This document shows positions 41,539-53,345 of a DNA stretch of 64,000 nt, piece by piece. Under the pieces are notes generated by a model. It had not been told where the DNA came from, searched no databases, and saw only the letters and a program-made list of their open reading frames with translations. Where the stretch lies: contig CP087217.1 in the NCBI GenBank assembly GCA_020912385.1, forward strand, positions 682,001-746,000, read 5' to 3'. The first letter of the stretch is position 1. Each line of letters starts with the position of its first letter. Source of the stretch: Neofusicoccum parvum. Lineage: Eukaryota > Ascomycota > Dothideomycetes > Botryosphaeriales > Botryosphaeriaceae. The position numbers and the translations under genes were made by a program.

Positions 41539-42564
41539 CACGGCGCTGCACTGCAATCCTGTTGAAGTCTTTCGATTGGTGGATCCCCAACACTAGTCTC
41601 ATGTACATACTCCATGTCGAGTGGAAGCCATTTCTGCGAGCGAAAGGGTTTCATCCACGTGATGGTGCGGACAGACAGGTTGTGGTGTAGTTGTTTTGGT
41701 TAATCTTGATTGTTTGTGTTCATGGACAGTATGAAGCCTTGACCTGTTGTCTTGTCGAGTAGTCGTCCAAAGGAAAATGCTGGTTTGAACCGATGGGAAA
41801 CGCCGACCAGCACGGTCCAGGCGGGGCTCAGAGCAGGGCCGGGAGGGATCACAGAGTTGGCCCTCGGTCTGGAATAGCGGCAGCATTGGACGCGCCTTCG
41901 GCTGTTCGAATTGGGAGCCCTCGGTCCGCAGCCACCAACACTCCAGCCTATCTGGTCTCGCGCGCTCCCCTGCAGCGGCCGCGAGGCGCAGCGACGCCAG
42001 AATGCTGACTGAGCAGATGGCCAAAGACGTCCACTGCGTGCTCCACCGCAGAGCTCCAAATGCAGCCCCCCACGATTCGTGGGATGTGCTAGATACGAAG
42101 TGCCAAGACCACCGCCCTTGGCTGCAGCGGAGCACGGCGACACACGCTGCACGGCAACGCAGAGTCAACACCATGCCATGTCTTGCCGGTCGCCATGTCC
42201 CAGCACCGCGAAGGCTCGAGACGACGGAGCAGAGAGAGCGTCAAGCTGCGCACGAGCCGGGCCTGCTCGGATGGGAACCGGCATCCGCACAGCTGAGAAC
42301 TGACAACTGGCCCCCAAATTCGACCCCGAACTAGGGCGTCGCCCCGTAATTTGTTCTGGGCAGAGGCCGGCAACCATGGGCGCCCCTGTGGCCCCAGGCC
42401 TGAACTCGCTAAGCCCGAATGCACAGGGCGGCTGTGGTGACGCTAAAGACCGTTCAGCTGCGGTGCGGACGCCCTCGAGCAAGCCGCCGCAACGAAAGGC
42501 CCAAGAGCGTTTGTTCCTGCGCCTGCCTCCTTTCCTCGCTGCTTCTCGCACGTCGCCGCTTGAC
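41539..42564. other. Intergenic region
   Basis: About 1 kb of GC-rich sequence. Several overlapping frames exist on both strands but none has family motifs or consistent splicing. It contains the promoter of the gene at 42565. Confidence 0.5.
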
Positions 42565-43421
42565 ATGCCGACAAGAAGCGCGCATGCGGGCATCGCGCGC
42601 GTGCTTGCGTGCTGGCTGCTGTGCCAGCTGATATGTGCTGCAGTAGCGACCAGCTACATCTCGTCCTTCTCGGATTCCGGCTGCACGCAGCTCTTCGCCG
42701 AGTGGGGTACTCCTCCAGCCCGCCCTCTGCTCTTGGTGCGCCTCACTGACTGGTCCGACAGACGGGCCAAACGGATACCCCAATGGATCGTGCACCAGCC
42801 TGCGTTCCAAGGCGCAGGGCGAGCTCGCGAGCTTCATGTTCACCGGCCTGGACGAGGGGTGCTCTGGTACCGAGCTTGCGCATCCGAGCACACAACCTTG
42901 CTTGCTGACTTCGCGCAGTGACCCTGTATGGGAGCGACGACAATGACATGTGCGCCGAGAACGCACCAACCCTCCTGGCAGATGTGCAGACCTGCTACAA
43001 TTCCTCCTGGGTCTACTACAGCATTGACTACTGCACACCTGGCGGCGACGCCTCCACACGAGCATCGTCGTCCTCGAGCGACAACGGCGCCATGATTGGC
43101 GCCATTGTCGGAGGCGTCATCGGCGGCGTGGCCCTCTTTGCTCTCATCCTGACCGTTCCGCTTTACTTCTGTCTGATCCGCCCGCGGCGAAGCCTCGTCC
43201 GGGAGCAGAAGGCCGCCCTCCGCGAATACCACCAACAAGTGCAGCACCACTTTAACAACAACACTTCCCAGGAAATCCAAGGTACCAGCGTCGTGGAGAT
43301 GGCGCCAGGACATACCAAACATGAGCTGCCTGAGTCGGGCAAAGCTGCGCCTCTGGCCGAACTCTCGAGCCCGTTCGACCGGAATATGTCGGATGAGGAA
43401 AAAGGCTTGCATCTGAGATGA
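42565..43421 (+). CDS. Single-pass cell-surface protein of unknown function
   Basis: Exons 42565..42706, 42762..42866 and 42919..43421 give 249 residues; the two introns (55 and 52 bp) are both phase 1. There is a signal peptide (hydrophobic VLACWLLCQLICAAVA), then a cysteine-containing ectodomain of about 130 residues with DGPNGYPNGSC and a segment with several N-x-S/T sites. A serine stalk ends at SSSSSDNG. One transmembrane helix follows (about residues 166-195: IGAIVGGVIGGVALFALIL), then a basic stop-transfer RPRR and a cytoplasmic tail. This is the layout of fungal wall-sensor-like proteins, but no WSC domain is evident. Family not recognised. Confidence 0.78.
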
Positions 43422-44658
43422 CACTGCCGAACGCAGGACGGCATGAAGAGGTCAGATAATGAGATTAATACCAAGTGTTGGCGCTATCTATGGCAGTCCC
43501 GGGAACTCATGATCCGGCCTCTTTTTTTTTTTTCTAAGATGAGAATCTTCGTCGTACGTTTAACCGAGAAACAGCGCTTCTGAGGCAAATTCGAAACAGA
43601 AATGCCTTGCAGACTTTCTTAAAGACCGAGAGATTTGAGCAGTACATGTACGAAGGCTTCAGGATACAGGGTTAGAGATCGGCCTGTGCCCAAGGCCTCC
43701 TCTTTTCTCCCGTGCAAGCGGACTGTCACGTTGAAGTCCCGAATTTTGGTCTGGAAGAGAAGTACAAATTAAATGACGAGGTCCAGAAGTTCTCGAGGAA
43801 TGGCGAGGAGTGTAGGGTTCATTGGCAGTTGTGTAGACAAAGGAGCAGGCTCGTAGAAAGAGACTCATAAGTGTCTCATTCGGCTGGATGTACGGTCGGA
43901 TGAGTTGGCTTACGGCTGATGCCTCATATTGGCAATGACGCCTTTATATGCGGACCCACGATTACTAGGAATGTACTTAGCATTGCCAGGGGCAATGGAA
44001 TACCTTCTTCGAGCTTATACAGATAGATTCTCTAAAAGGCGGAGCTGACTTGCTAATAAGTTAGAACTCGTAGAATACGAAAGAAGAAGACGTTCTTTTA
44101 CATTTATATCAGTATAATCGTCCGTTATTTCCCGTCTACTGTTTCTTACTACATTCCAGATAAACGCTTAAAATGCTAAGATATACATACTAGTGATAAT
44201 AAACTATTAGCGGGCTAAGTGGACTCCGAACTACTAATGCGGGTAAGCGATACGCTTTACCAACCGTCTATTCTGCTACATCGTTACTCTGATTAAGTAG
44301 ATGAAGGTAAAGCTTCAGAGAGATTACTCGATGGAATATCTTTGACTAGAGGTAAACGTACTCAAATCGGGCTATTTATTGAGAAAGAATTGATGAAATT
44401 AGGGCATGGTTGGGGGCTCATTATTGGGTGTTTTTTTGAATTAAGGTAGGCACTGGGCTACATCCGTTCTAAAGTGCGGTGAGTATTGATAGGCGCTGTC
44501 ACACGATGCCCCAAGTCCGAATGTGGCGAATGACGCGTCACCGATAACGAACCTGTACAGGGCGACAAGTAGACTCTATATACAACCCCAGACCCCCGGA
44601 TTTCCACGAATGTCTTGAATTTCTTCACGCGTCCCCGAGCGCTTGATAATAGTACACC
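43422..44658. other. Intergenic region with AT-rich core
   Basis: 1.2 kb without a supported gene. The part around 43960-44400 is AT-rich with many TpA and may be an old, unrecognisable repeat remnant. Confidence 0.45.
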
Positions 44659-46788
44659 ATGCGAACACGGAAGGCTTCTATAGCCACGCTCGGGCTGCTG
44701 CAAGCCACGGCCGCCTCAAGCATTCACACCCAGCCTATCACAGCGTCACCCCGACCGCTCCTCAACTTCTCATCCCCCGCCCCCTACATCTTCTCCTCCA
44801 TCAACGGTCTCTTCGAGCAATGGGCCAACACGTTCTTCCCCAACGGCCACACCATCGCGGCCTGCGAGGTCCCTGCGCACACGCTCTTTTACCACGGCCG
44901 GCACGACACGGACATGCCGCCCAGCCCGGAGTTCCTGGCATTTGACGTTGAGATGGCGTACGGAATCATGGGCAACCTTCCGGACTCACGCATGCTGACG
45001 TACCGCACGACGCGGCCCGTCAAGTGCCTGTACTTTGACGGCACGTCGGCTAACCTGATGAGCGCCGGTGTGGAGGCGCAGATGACGTTCCTGTACGGGG
45101 ACAGCGAGAGCGTCCCGTCTCGTCCGTGGCCACCTCGGCCAGGCCGGCCGGGGAGAGGGCCACCGCCCGGGCGGGGTCCGCCTGGAGAGAGACCAGCAGA
45201 CCCGGGGGCCCAAGAGGATGGGCGTCGCCCGCCATTTGAACGCTGGAATCCGCTGGACGATGAGTACTTCCGCGCGAAAGGGCTGTGTGAATGGATCAAA
45301 GAGAAGGGACTCGGAGGCCAGGGGTGGGGGTTCGAGGGGGTTGTCCGGATGAATGCTGCTTTCGAAATCATCTGGTGCGACTTTGATTCGCCGTCTCTGC
45401 GGCTGTTGTCCAATCTCAATGTATCTGCGCCGCGGATCGAGATGGATGAAAAGAAGCGGTGGCCAGATATGCACAGCAAGAGGCTTTCACAGAGCCTGCC
45501 TGAGGGGCAGATTGCTTTGAAGGAGGGAGATGTCGGATTTCAAACAGACACACCAGAAGGTCCGCATGGGCCGGGGATGACGGACCCCAGCGAGCCGTTC
45601 CGCGAGGTCGCAAATTGGATGTGGTTCACCGCCGCCGCAAGACATTACGGTGCTTCTGGTACCCATGGAATCGGCCCGGGCCGGGGAGAAGCTCGTTCCA
45701 AGGTCAATACCTGCGGCATTTTCACGTTCTACGACCCGGGGCTGGAGGGCCAGGATACTGCTCGCATCGAGGCCGAGAAGACTTCTTTGAATATCTCCAC
45801 TGATGGGAGGTGGAACGGCCCAGAGGACGAGGACTCACGAGCACCTGCTTTGGAACAGCTCATGAGGCGAAGACGGCCGCATCGAGCTAACCACGTCAGC
45901 AAAGAGGACGGAAAGTACATGCTCGCTGCTGTGGAAGAGAGACTACGTGCTGTCCTGGACGATGAGCGTGTGTCAGGAAATGGTTCCTGCAGCGGCATTG
46001 ACTGGCAGCTGACCACACAGGAGATCGTCACATCCTACAGCGCGAACATTCGCAACCTCCTCCAGGCTCTCGGTAACATTCCTGAAAAGTCCGAAATGCA
46101 CTGGGTTGTCTTCCGAACTTGGCTACAGTCAGTTCGAATGCTGACGCATTGGTTCATGATGCCCTTCCTGGAGTACCCACGGGGACCATACACTAATGAA
46201 TCCCTGCAGGTGGACTTCTCCCTTGATTCGCCAACAATGCAGGAGGCGGTTGAAAGATGCCAAAGTCAGTACGATATCGAAGGAATGCAGCAGCCTCAAC
46301 ATGGCGAACAGGTGCTTTCCTGGGCAGTCGACGAGACTCTGGGTGGAATCTGCCATGCCGTTTTCGAGGTCGGGCTGGGCGTAGAGCACGAGTGGCTGTC
46401 ACGTTTCAACCAAGACCCCGAAAGGCACAAGAATGACTTGCTGGGTGACGGCCATACACTGGAGAAAGGGAAGCAGTGGAGGATGGCCGTCGAAGAGCTG
46501 ATGGCGTGGCTCGGATGGGCAGAGCAATGGACAGGCTGCGCGGGCCCTTGCGCCTCCAATGTGAGTGTTCCCGAGAGTTGCTCCGGTCTCGGTTATGTCT
46601 GACAGCTTTCGGTTCTGCAGGAAATCTGCTACATTCCAATGTGGCCGGTAATGTCCATGGGCATTGGCGGGCAGCGGCCGCCAGGCGCAGAGGAGGGCAG
46701 GAGACGGCCGGGCGCACCAGGCTGGGGCATGGAAAAGCAGCTGTGGGATCCGGTCTGCATGAACGCGTCAACATACTCGCTGCAGTAG
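44659..46788 (+). CDS. Large secreted protein of unknown function
   Basis: Exons 44659..46560 and 46621..46788 give 689 residues, joined in phase 0 across a 60-bp intron (GTGAGT..CTGCAG). The N-terminus, MRTRKASIATLGLLQATAASS, is a plausible though modest signal peptide. The first 130 residues contain HTLFYHGRHDTDMPPSPEFLAFD and RPVKCLYFDG, a region conserved in a widespread ascomycete family usually called hypothetical. A low-complexity insert of Pro, Gly and Arg occupies about residues 155-190. Several N-glycosylation sequons and paired cysteines in the C-terminal part fit an extracytoplasmic protein. No catalytic motif could be named. Confidence 0.8.
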
Positions 46789-47172
46789 CGTGACCGCGCG
46801 GCGATACTTCCTCCAATTGTGCTGTCGCTGTGGGAGGCATGAGCTCTGGTGTCGATGGTGCAGGTGTTAGTTTAGACCAGAACAAGAAAGAAACGCGACT
46901 GCGTGCATTGGTGGCGGCCACGACTAAGCGGCTGACGGCCACGGTGACGGCCCCGCAGTGCGGCGAGCGGCGGACTCCTCCGACCCAGAACCTCACGGCG
47001 CACATCCCACCTTCCGCTTTCACCAAGACAGCGCTAGCTACCGCAGCCCGGCTCCTTGGCCAGCCCTACAAAACCGAGCTCACGCCCGCGGAAAGCTCTT
47101 TGCTGACAGCTCATCGGCACCGCCTACCGTCTCTACGCTGCTCCCGCGAACGCCCGCCCCGCCTACCCCGCC
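46789..47172. other. Intergenic region upstream of PNP gene
   Basis: 383 bp holding the promoter and leader of the phosphorylase gene. Nothing else is supported. Confidence 0.5.
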
Positions 47173-48688
47173 ATGCCCTCCGACGACCTCGTCGCCAGCG
47201 CCCGCAGCGCCTACCAGCGCGCCGCTGAGACGGCCAAGCACCTGCAGAACAGTGTGCCCGCCGAGCTGCGCAGCCCGCAGGTCGCCATCGTGTGCGGTTC
47301 CGGCCTGGGCGGCCTCGCCGACACCATACACAAGGAGCCCGTCTACGAGACGCCCTACGCCAGCATCCCCAACTTCCCCCAGAGCACCGGTGCGTAGGAC
47401 CCCCGCGAAGAATCAAAGAAAGGAAAAGGCACCCCAACCGAAGCTTGCCTTCCCTGGAGATCTCCTGTGAGGCGGACACGGCTGTTTTGCAAAAAGACAG
47501 CTCTTGGTGTCGTGGAAAAGATGCGAAAAAAGAGACGAATATTGATACTGCATCTCTGGGCATTGTAGTTGCGGGACATGCGGGAAAGCTCGTCTTCGGC
47601 CTGATCGGCCCTGCGAAGCTGCCGGTCGTGCTGCTCGTCGGTCGCGCCCATTTTTACGAGGGCCACACCATGGATCTGGTCACCTTCGCCACGCGCGTGT
47701 GCAAGGTCCTTGGCGTCGGGACAATGATCGGTGCGTCTCTTCCTCCTCCGTGTACTGTACCGTGGATTTTCTGTAGTGGCCAGGGAGCAGCTCTGGCTGA
47801 CGTCCTTTGGGCTATATGTAGTCACGAACGCCGCTGGTGGCTTGAATCCCGACTATGCCGTTGGCGATATTGTGTGTTTGAACGATGTAAGCAAAGACTT
47901 TCCCCGCTGCACACCTGGCCCATTTCAGAGAGATCGACGCGGAGATGAACAGACTGCTCGATGAAACTGTGGAAAGACTGACCATCGCTTTCAACTCCAC
48001 CAGCACCTCAATTTTGCTGGCCTGACCGGCTTCCACCCTCTCCGTGGCCCCAATGCCGATGAGTTTGGTGCGCGCTTCCCCCCGCTGTCCGATGCCTATG
48101 ATCTCGAGCTGCGGCAACGTGTGCACAAGGCATGGAAGAAGCTTGGTCTGGATAAGGGAAAGCGAAAGCTGCACGAGGGCGTGTACGCCTTCGTCGCCGG
48201 TCCCACGTAAGTGATGTGTCTCATTAAGCTAGCCAGCTGGCGCTGGAACGATGAACGTGGTTGAACCCGTTGGTCCGGTTGGCTAACGGCGGAGCAAACG
48301 ACAGCTACGAGACGCGAGCCGAGTGCCGCATGCTGCGCGCTTTTGGCGCTGACGTCGTGGGAATGTCAACCGTGCCTGAAATCGTCGTCGCGAGGCACGC
48401 TGGCATCAGAGTTCTTGCATTCAGTCTGGTCACCAACAACGCCGTGCTGGAGGCTGGACCTCGTGGAGACGACCCTGTGATTCAGGACATGAACAAGGCT
48501 GAGCTGGACGCGTACTTGAGCAAGGGCAAGGCGAATCACGAAGAGGTTCTCGAAGCTGGCAGAGAGGCAGCGAAGGACATGCAGGTAAGATCAACACCAG
48601 TGAGGTGGCTCTCGATTGTTTCAAGTGTACTGATGCTTCGTTTCAGGAGTTGGTGAAGCAAGTTCTATCTGATCTGGGCGCTGCATAG
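47173..48688 (+). CDS. PNP1: Purine nucleoside phosphorylase
   Basis: Six exons, 47173..47389, 47569..47730, 47822..47886, 48004..48206, 48305..48584 and 48647..48688, give 322 residues. The family signatures appear in order: the phosphate-binding CGSGLGGL (about residues 41-48), [18 protein letters not shown], the purine-site NAAGGLN, and the C-terminal MSTVPE and SLVTNNA. The trimeric cytosolic enzyme splits inosine and guanosine with phosphate into the base and ribose-1-phosphate, serving purine salvage and NAD-riboside breakdown. Length fits the yeast enzyme (about 311). The first intron is long (179 bp) for this genome. Strong and unambiguous. Confidence 0.95.
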
Positions 48689-48981
48689 AGTAGCGAATCC
48701 GGCTAGAGGGCTAAGCCCGACGTGCCTGGTGGTTCTGACCCCACTGGTTTGGAGATCTCCCGATGAGCGAGGCTAGGCAGGGGCCTGGCGACGCAGGGTT
48801 GGCCCAATGTACTTAGCGTCGGGCATGCGAGTTACTGCAGCGGGCGTGCTGCGGCTTGCGGGCCCTGAGTGAGGCTGTGTCTAGACAACCACTAGGAAGC
48901 CGCCGTTCATGAAACGGCATACCTGCAGCTCGCGTGGCGTGTGGTGCAACTTTAGTGACGTGGAGGCAACAGTCGCCAGCC

Positions 48982-49893
48982 TCACCCCTTTGCGATCTTG
49001 CCAGACTTCCGCATGGCCTTCAGAGCCTTGTAATGGGCCTTCTTGCCGCTGGTCTTCTTTGCCTGGATCTCACTGTACTTCCTTCCGAACCTGCCCGAGT
49101 TCTTCTCCTGGCCAAGCACCTCTTCGACGAACGTCTTCTTGCGGTCCTTCTTCTGCAGACGGGCGCTGAAGTATTCAGTGGGCCCCTCAACGATGGTGCC
49201 GACCTGCGAATACTCGGGAACAAAGTCCTTGCTGTTCTCCTTCTTGTAGTGTCGATGGGGGTCGAGCACGTTGCGCATCTTCAGCAGCTGGAGATCTCTT
49301 TTCAGTTCCGGAGTCAGGTCTGTCTTGGGCATGTTGAACCACTGCTCCCCGGCGGTGGCCTTCTTATCCTGTGGAAATTGGCGTCAGTATGTGCAGGATA
49401 GCAAGAATTGAGCCAAAGTGAAGCAAAACAGCGTGCCGTCAGAGTAACTATGAATAAGTACTCTCAGTGGTGCAGGGAGAGCCCAAGACGGGCTCCCGTA
49501 TCTGCTCAAGGAGAAAGATTGGGAATATTTTCCTCATAGGCAAGGTGGTGCACGGGAGCGGGGACGTACCTCTGCTTGCTTCTTCCTGACGGCCACGGGA
49601 TCCTCGACCCTCCGGATGTGGTTTGCCAATTCACGCTGCTGAGCATCAAGCAGGCGCGACGGGTCCACGCGGGCGACGTTGCCGTTGGTCTGGATGTACG
49701 GGGCGGGCAGGCCGGCTGCCTCGAGCCTGGGCAGCTTGAAGTCGGCGGCAGATGGGAGCTGCAGCTGCTGGGCCGACGTGGCTTTGTCGCGCAGTCTGAC
49801 CTCAGCCTGCTTCAGCAGCATCTCGATCTGCTCGTCGGAGAGCTCGTCATCATCGGCGAGGCCATGGGTGACGGGATGCGTTGGCACGTCCAT
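48982..49893 (-). CDS. FCF2: rRNA-processing protein Fcf2
   Basis: Exons complement(49570..49893, 48982..49368) give 236 residues; the 201-bp intron is GTACGT..TCCACAG, phase 0. The C-terminal half (about residues 118-225) is the Fcf2 domain: GEQWFNMPKTDLTPELKRDL, then RNVLDPHRHYKK and the tail SGKKAHYKALKAMRKSGKIAKG, highly basic as expected for an RNA-binding nucleolar protein. It acts in the small-subunit processome, in early cleavages of the pre-rRNA that release 18S rRNA. The N-terminal half is acidic with a short helix (DEQIEMLLKQAEVRL). ATG 49893 was chosen as the start, giving MDVPTHPVTHG; an upstream frame extension has no ATG support. Confidence 0.92.
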
Positions 49894-51241
49894 GTTGGGT
49901 GGACGGGTGCATGTGAGGGATCGCGAAAAAAGTTGGAGAGACGGCACGGCAAAAACGCGTCGGCGGCGGCGCGGAACATCTCGCGGCGCCGACAGCCGGG
50001 GATCAGGCGGTGCGCAGGCAACCGCGCGAGCCAGAGGCGCGAGAGGTCAGAGCTCCCCGAGTGCAGCACCACCAGCGCATGCAGTGATCTCTCAACGATC
50101 GCCAGTCGCAACGCCCTCACTCCACCGCGCCCCTCTGCATCGCCGTGATCCTCGATTCGCGAGGCCGTTCACGCAGTCTGGCCCTTTGAATGATGACATG
50201 CAAAATTTTCAGCCAGGACAACGCATCGCAAGGCCTGAGCATGCAGGAGGGCGGTCGAATCAGCGTGCGGGGCGCGCGAGCTGCATGCGCCATGAACCTG
50301 TGCCTCCAGCCCCCACGAGCCAGTTACCGCAGCGCTGGGGAGCCGTCGAGGCTGAGGCAGCGCGACCGCCTGTCTCGCCCTGCCTTTCTTCGTCGCGATG
50401 GCAGATGTGATAGTGATTTGAGCGGCATGGCAGCGCAAATTGGCGCGCGCTGAGTTGTCTACGGCGCCGGTTGACGTCGCCGCAGCGGAGCGGCCCTCGC
50501 GAGCTTAAGTAGCGGCGGCGTGCGCGCTGGACGATCTCTGCCTCAATTGCACCCTGCCTGCGGTCTGCTGTCGTGCCAGTCGTCCGCCGCAGCCAGCCTC
50601 CCAGATCCGCCATCGCAGGACGTCACCCGCGCAGGGCCGGAGCCAGCAGCCCGCCCAGCCCCAAAGCCCCGAAAGGCTGTCGCAGCGCTGCCAGCCTGCT
50701 CCCAGCTGCCAGTCCCCAGCCCTCGGTCGCGTGGCCGCGGGAACCAAGTCTCGCGTCCAGAAGATCGCGCACGTAGCGCGCCCGTGGTTCGTCGGCGTCG
50801 CAGCGTCCCCCAGCCCCAGCCGCACCCGATTCGCTGGCCGCCAGCTCCACCAGGGACGAGCTTGAGCCTTGAGCAGCGACCAACGCGTGCGCGAGAGCAG
50901 CAGTAAACACCTGCCAAAGCTCTCCGTCACCCTCGCGCGAGAGCACGCACGCCCCGACGCCCAGCAAGCGCGAAAGCATTGGTGTCTCCGATCGCCGGCT
51001 TCTTCCCCACTTCCGTTTCCTTTGGGCCAACTTTGGGGTCACCGCATCTCTGACGGCACCGCACACGCCTGAAACTCCCGCTCATCGCCTCTCCATCACC
51101 GCGCAACTCCACTCCCCCCGGCGAATCAATTCTCCCCCGACGCGCCCGCCCTGCACTCGCGCGTCTTCAGACCCGCCCACGCCCCTTCCGACCGCGCATG
51201 CGACGAGCCCTGCCGCAATCGCGCGCACGACCGCCCTAGCC
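49894..51241. other. Divergent intergenic region, FCF2 / HAP5
   Basis: 1.35 kb of GC-rich DNA between two outward-facing housekeeping genes. The HAP5 leader is likely long. Overlapping frames seen here have no family features. Confidence 0.5.
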
Positions 51242-52502
51242 ATGGACCCAGCGAATCTCCAAGGCCATGGCCAGCAGCAGAAGATGCGCCAGAGTGCCGC
51301 GCCTCGTCGCTACGACGGCCAGAACGGCAACCCGCTCTACGAGCCCTCCAATGGTGGCCACTATGGTGAGTAGCTCCTGTTTACCTTGCATAAGTCAAGC
51401 TTTCCCGGCCAAGCCGACTGAAAAACGGCCCGGCTCGCGACCATCGCACGCGACTCTCTTGCTGACGCGCGGTTCTACAGGTGCAAGCGCCAGCGTACGT
51501 CCTCCGTCCGTCTACTTTTGGTTCTCCACCAGCTCTGGCCGAGCTTGTTAGCTGATACTTTGGTTCAGATAGCCGCACAGGGACATGCTCCGGATCCGCA
51601 GGTCTTCACCGGTCAATGGGCAAACGTATAACCTTTCCACACCCGCCCGTCCGCGAGCTGCGCTGTTAACTCGCTTGCAGGTTAACCAAGGCCTCAGCGG
51701 CCAGTACCGCGACATCCTGAACACGTACTGGCAGCAGCAAGTCACGAAGCTCGAGACGGACGAACATGACTACAAGCTCCACCAGCTGCCGCTGGCGCGG
51801 ATAAAGAAGGTCATGAAGGCAGACCCCGAGGTCAAGATGATCTCGGCCGAAGCGCCGATACTGTTTGCGAAGGGCTGCGACATCTTCATCACCGAGTTGA
51901 CGATGCGCGCCTGGATACACGCGGAGGAGAACAAGCGCAGGACGCTGCAGCGCTCGGACATCGCGTCGGCACTGGCCAAGTCGGACATGTTCGACTTCCT
52001 GATTGACATTGTTCCCCGTGAGGAGGCGTCGTCGCACAAGCGGAGCGGCGGCCAGAGCAGTGCAGCGCAGGCATCGGCCAACGCGCAGCCGCAGCCGGGT
52101 GCCGTTCAGCAACAGACAGGCATGCATCCGCCACCGCATCCCATGGCGCCGCCGGACTACGGCATGGCGCAGCACATGCAGGAGCCGGACTACCGCGCTC
52201 AGCAGCAGGGCATGTTTGCGCCGCCGGTCCAAAATGATCCGTCGGCGGCATACGGGCAACCCACACAACAGATGTTTGACCCGTCCATGTACGGAGGCTA
52301 CCAGATGCCGCAACAGGTAAATCGGCCATGATGCCCTGTCCAGACGTCTTCTGACTGCCCGTTCCAGCAGATGTACTCTGTCGGCGGTCAACGGGCCCCA
52401 GACCCGACTGGGGCCGGGGATCCAAGTCACACCTACGGGGCTCACGACCCTGGTGAGGGCGACGCTGATGCTGAGGGAGACCGAGAAGACTACGTGGCGT
52501 AG
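51242..52502 (+). CDS. HAP5: CCAAT-binding factor subunit HAP5 / NF-YC
   Basis: Five exons, 51242..51365, 51481..51494, 51569..51625, 51681..52316 and 52368..52502, give 321 residues. The second exon is only 14 nt. The histone-fold core spans about residues 97-177 (LPLARIKKVMKADPEVKMISAEAP.. to DMFDFLIDIVP) and is nearly invariant in the family. It pairs with the NF-YB-like subunit to bind DNA at CCAAT together with the NF-YA-like subunit. Before it lies GQWANVNQGLSGQYRDIL, the Hap4-recruiting region conserved in fungi. The tail is Gln/Pro/Met-rich, as in Aspergillus HapE. In filamentous fungi this complex works with HapX in iron and redox control. Confidence 0.94.
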
Positions 52503-53345
52503 TGCTCGCTTTCCCTTCTTCATGTCACGTACATTTCGTAGCTGTTTGTGTATGTCTGCGGACTAATAATTGCTTGTGTGAGGAGCGAGACTGGAACATT
52601 TCGGTTTGCATTCTGGCGGCATATGGACCTCTTGTTTACTTCTGGCTTGCAACCCCGTACAGGGTGTGTGGAAAGCATAGGGACGGTGGCTGATTTGACG
52701 ACGGTTTTGGTTTTGGCAGGAGGGGCAGGATCGGGTAGTTTAGCCGGCAGGGCGGCGTAGAGGGAGCAGGCGTTTCCATCTCTGTAAGGCGGTCAAGATT
52801 GATTTCTGCTAAGTGCCCCGTCTGGATGCTCGTGAGTGCAAGCCCATTGCCGATGGAGTGGTCCGAATCGTTCCGACGCCTGGCAGCAGCAGCGAGCTTC
52901 GCCGAGGCAGTGCAGGTGAGCCCTAGATGACGTGCGTGTGATAGGGGAGGATATATAGCACGAGCAGGCCCCGCGGGCAGCGGTTGTGCAGTGCATCTCA
53001 CGAGAGCACAGCGCGGTGGACAGTGTTGCGCTACACACCCTGGTGTCCCCGACTTCCCCGTCTTGCCAATCTCGTGCATCCCGTTGGTTGGCTGCCATCG
53101 CGACCAGGGCTCTCCGCGTCAATCAAGCCAGGTGCGACCCCGCAAGTCCGTGCATAGCCCCTCCATTTGTCGTCTCAACGGAACTCACTCTCCGACTCCA
53201 GTCCCTCCACAACTCCTGTCTCCAAGCACCTCTCCCTCTCGCCCTTCATAGAACGTGTGTCTCCAGCTGCGCGTCACCCTCCATCCCGCACGAAGCTAAT
53301 CCGCCCCAGCACCAAGCTCTACCCGCTCCCTTACATCTCGGCAAA
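52503..53345. other. Intergenic region, HAP5 to malate dehydrogenase
   Basis: 842 bp with the HAP5 3' region and the malate dehydrogenase promoter. A CT-rich leader (about 53190-53340) precedes the start codon, common for highly expressed fungal genes. Confidence 0.5.

Noticed and set aside
51666..52523. 285-codon minus-strand frame
   Set aside because: Antisense shadow of HAP5, whose histone fold is unmistakable.
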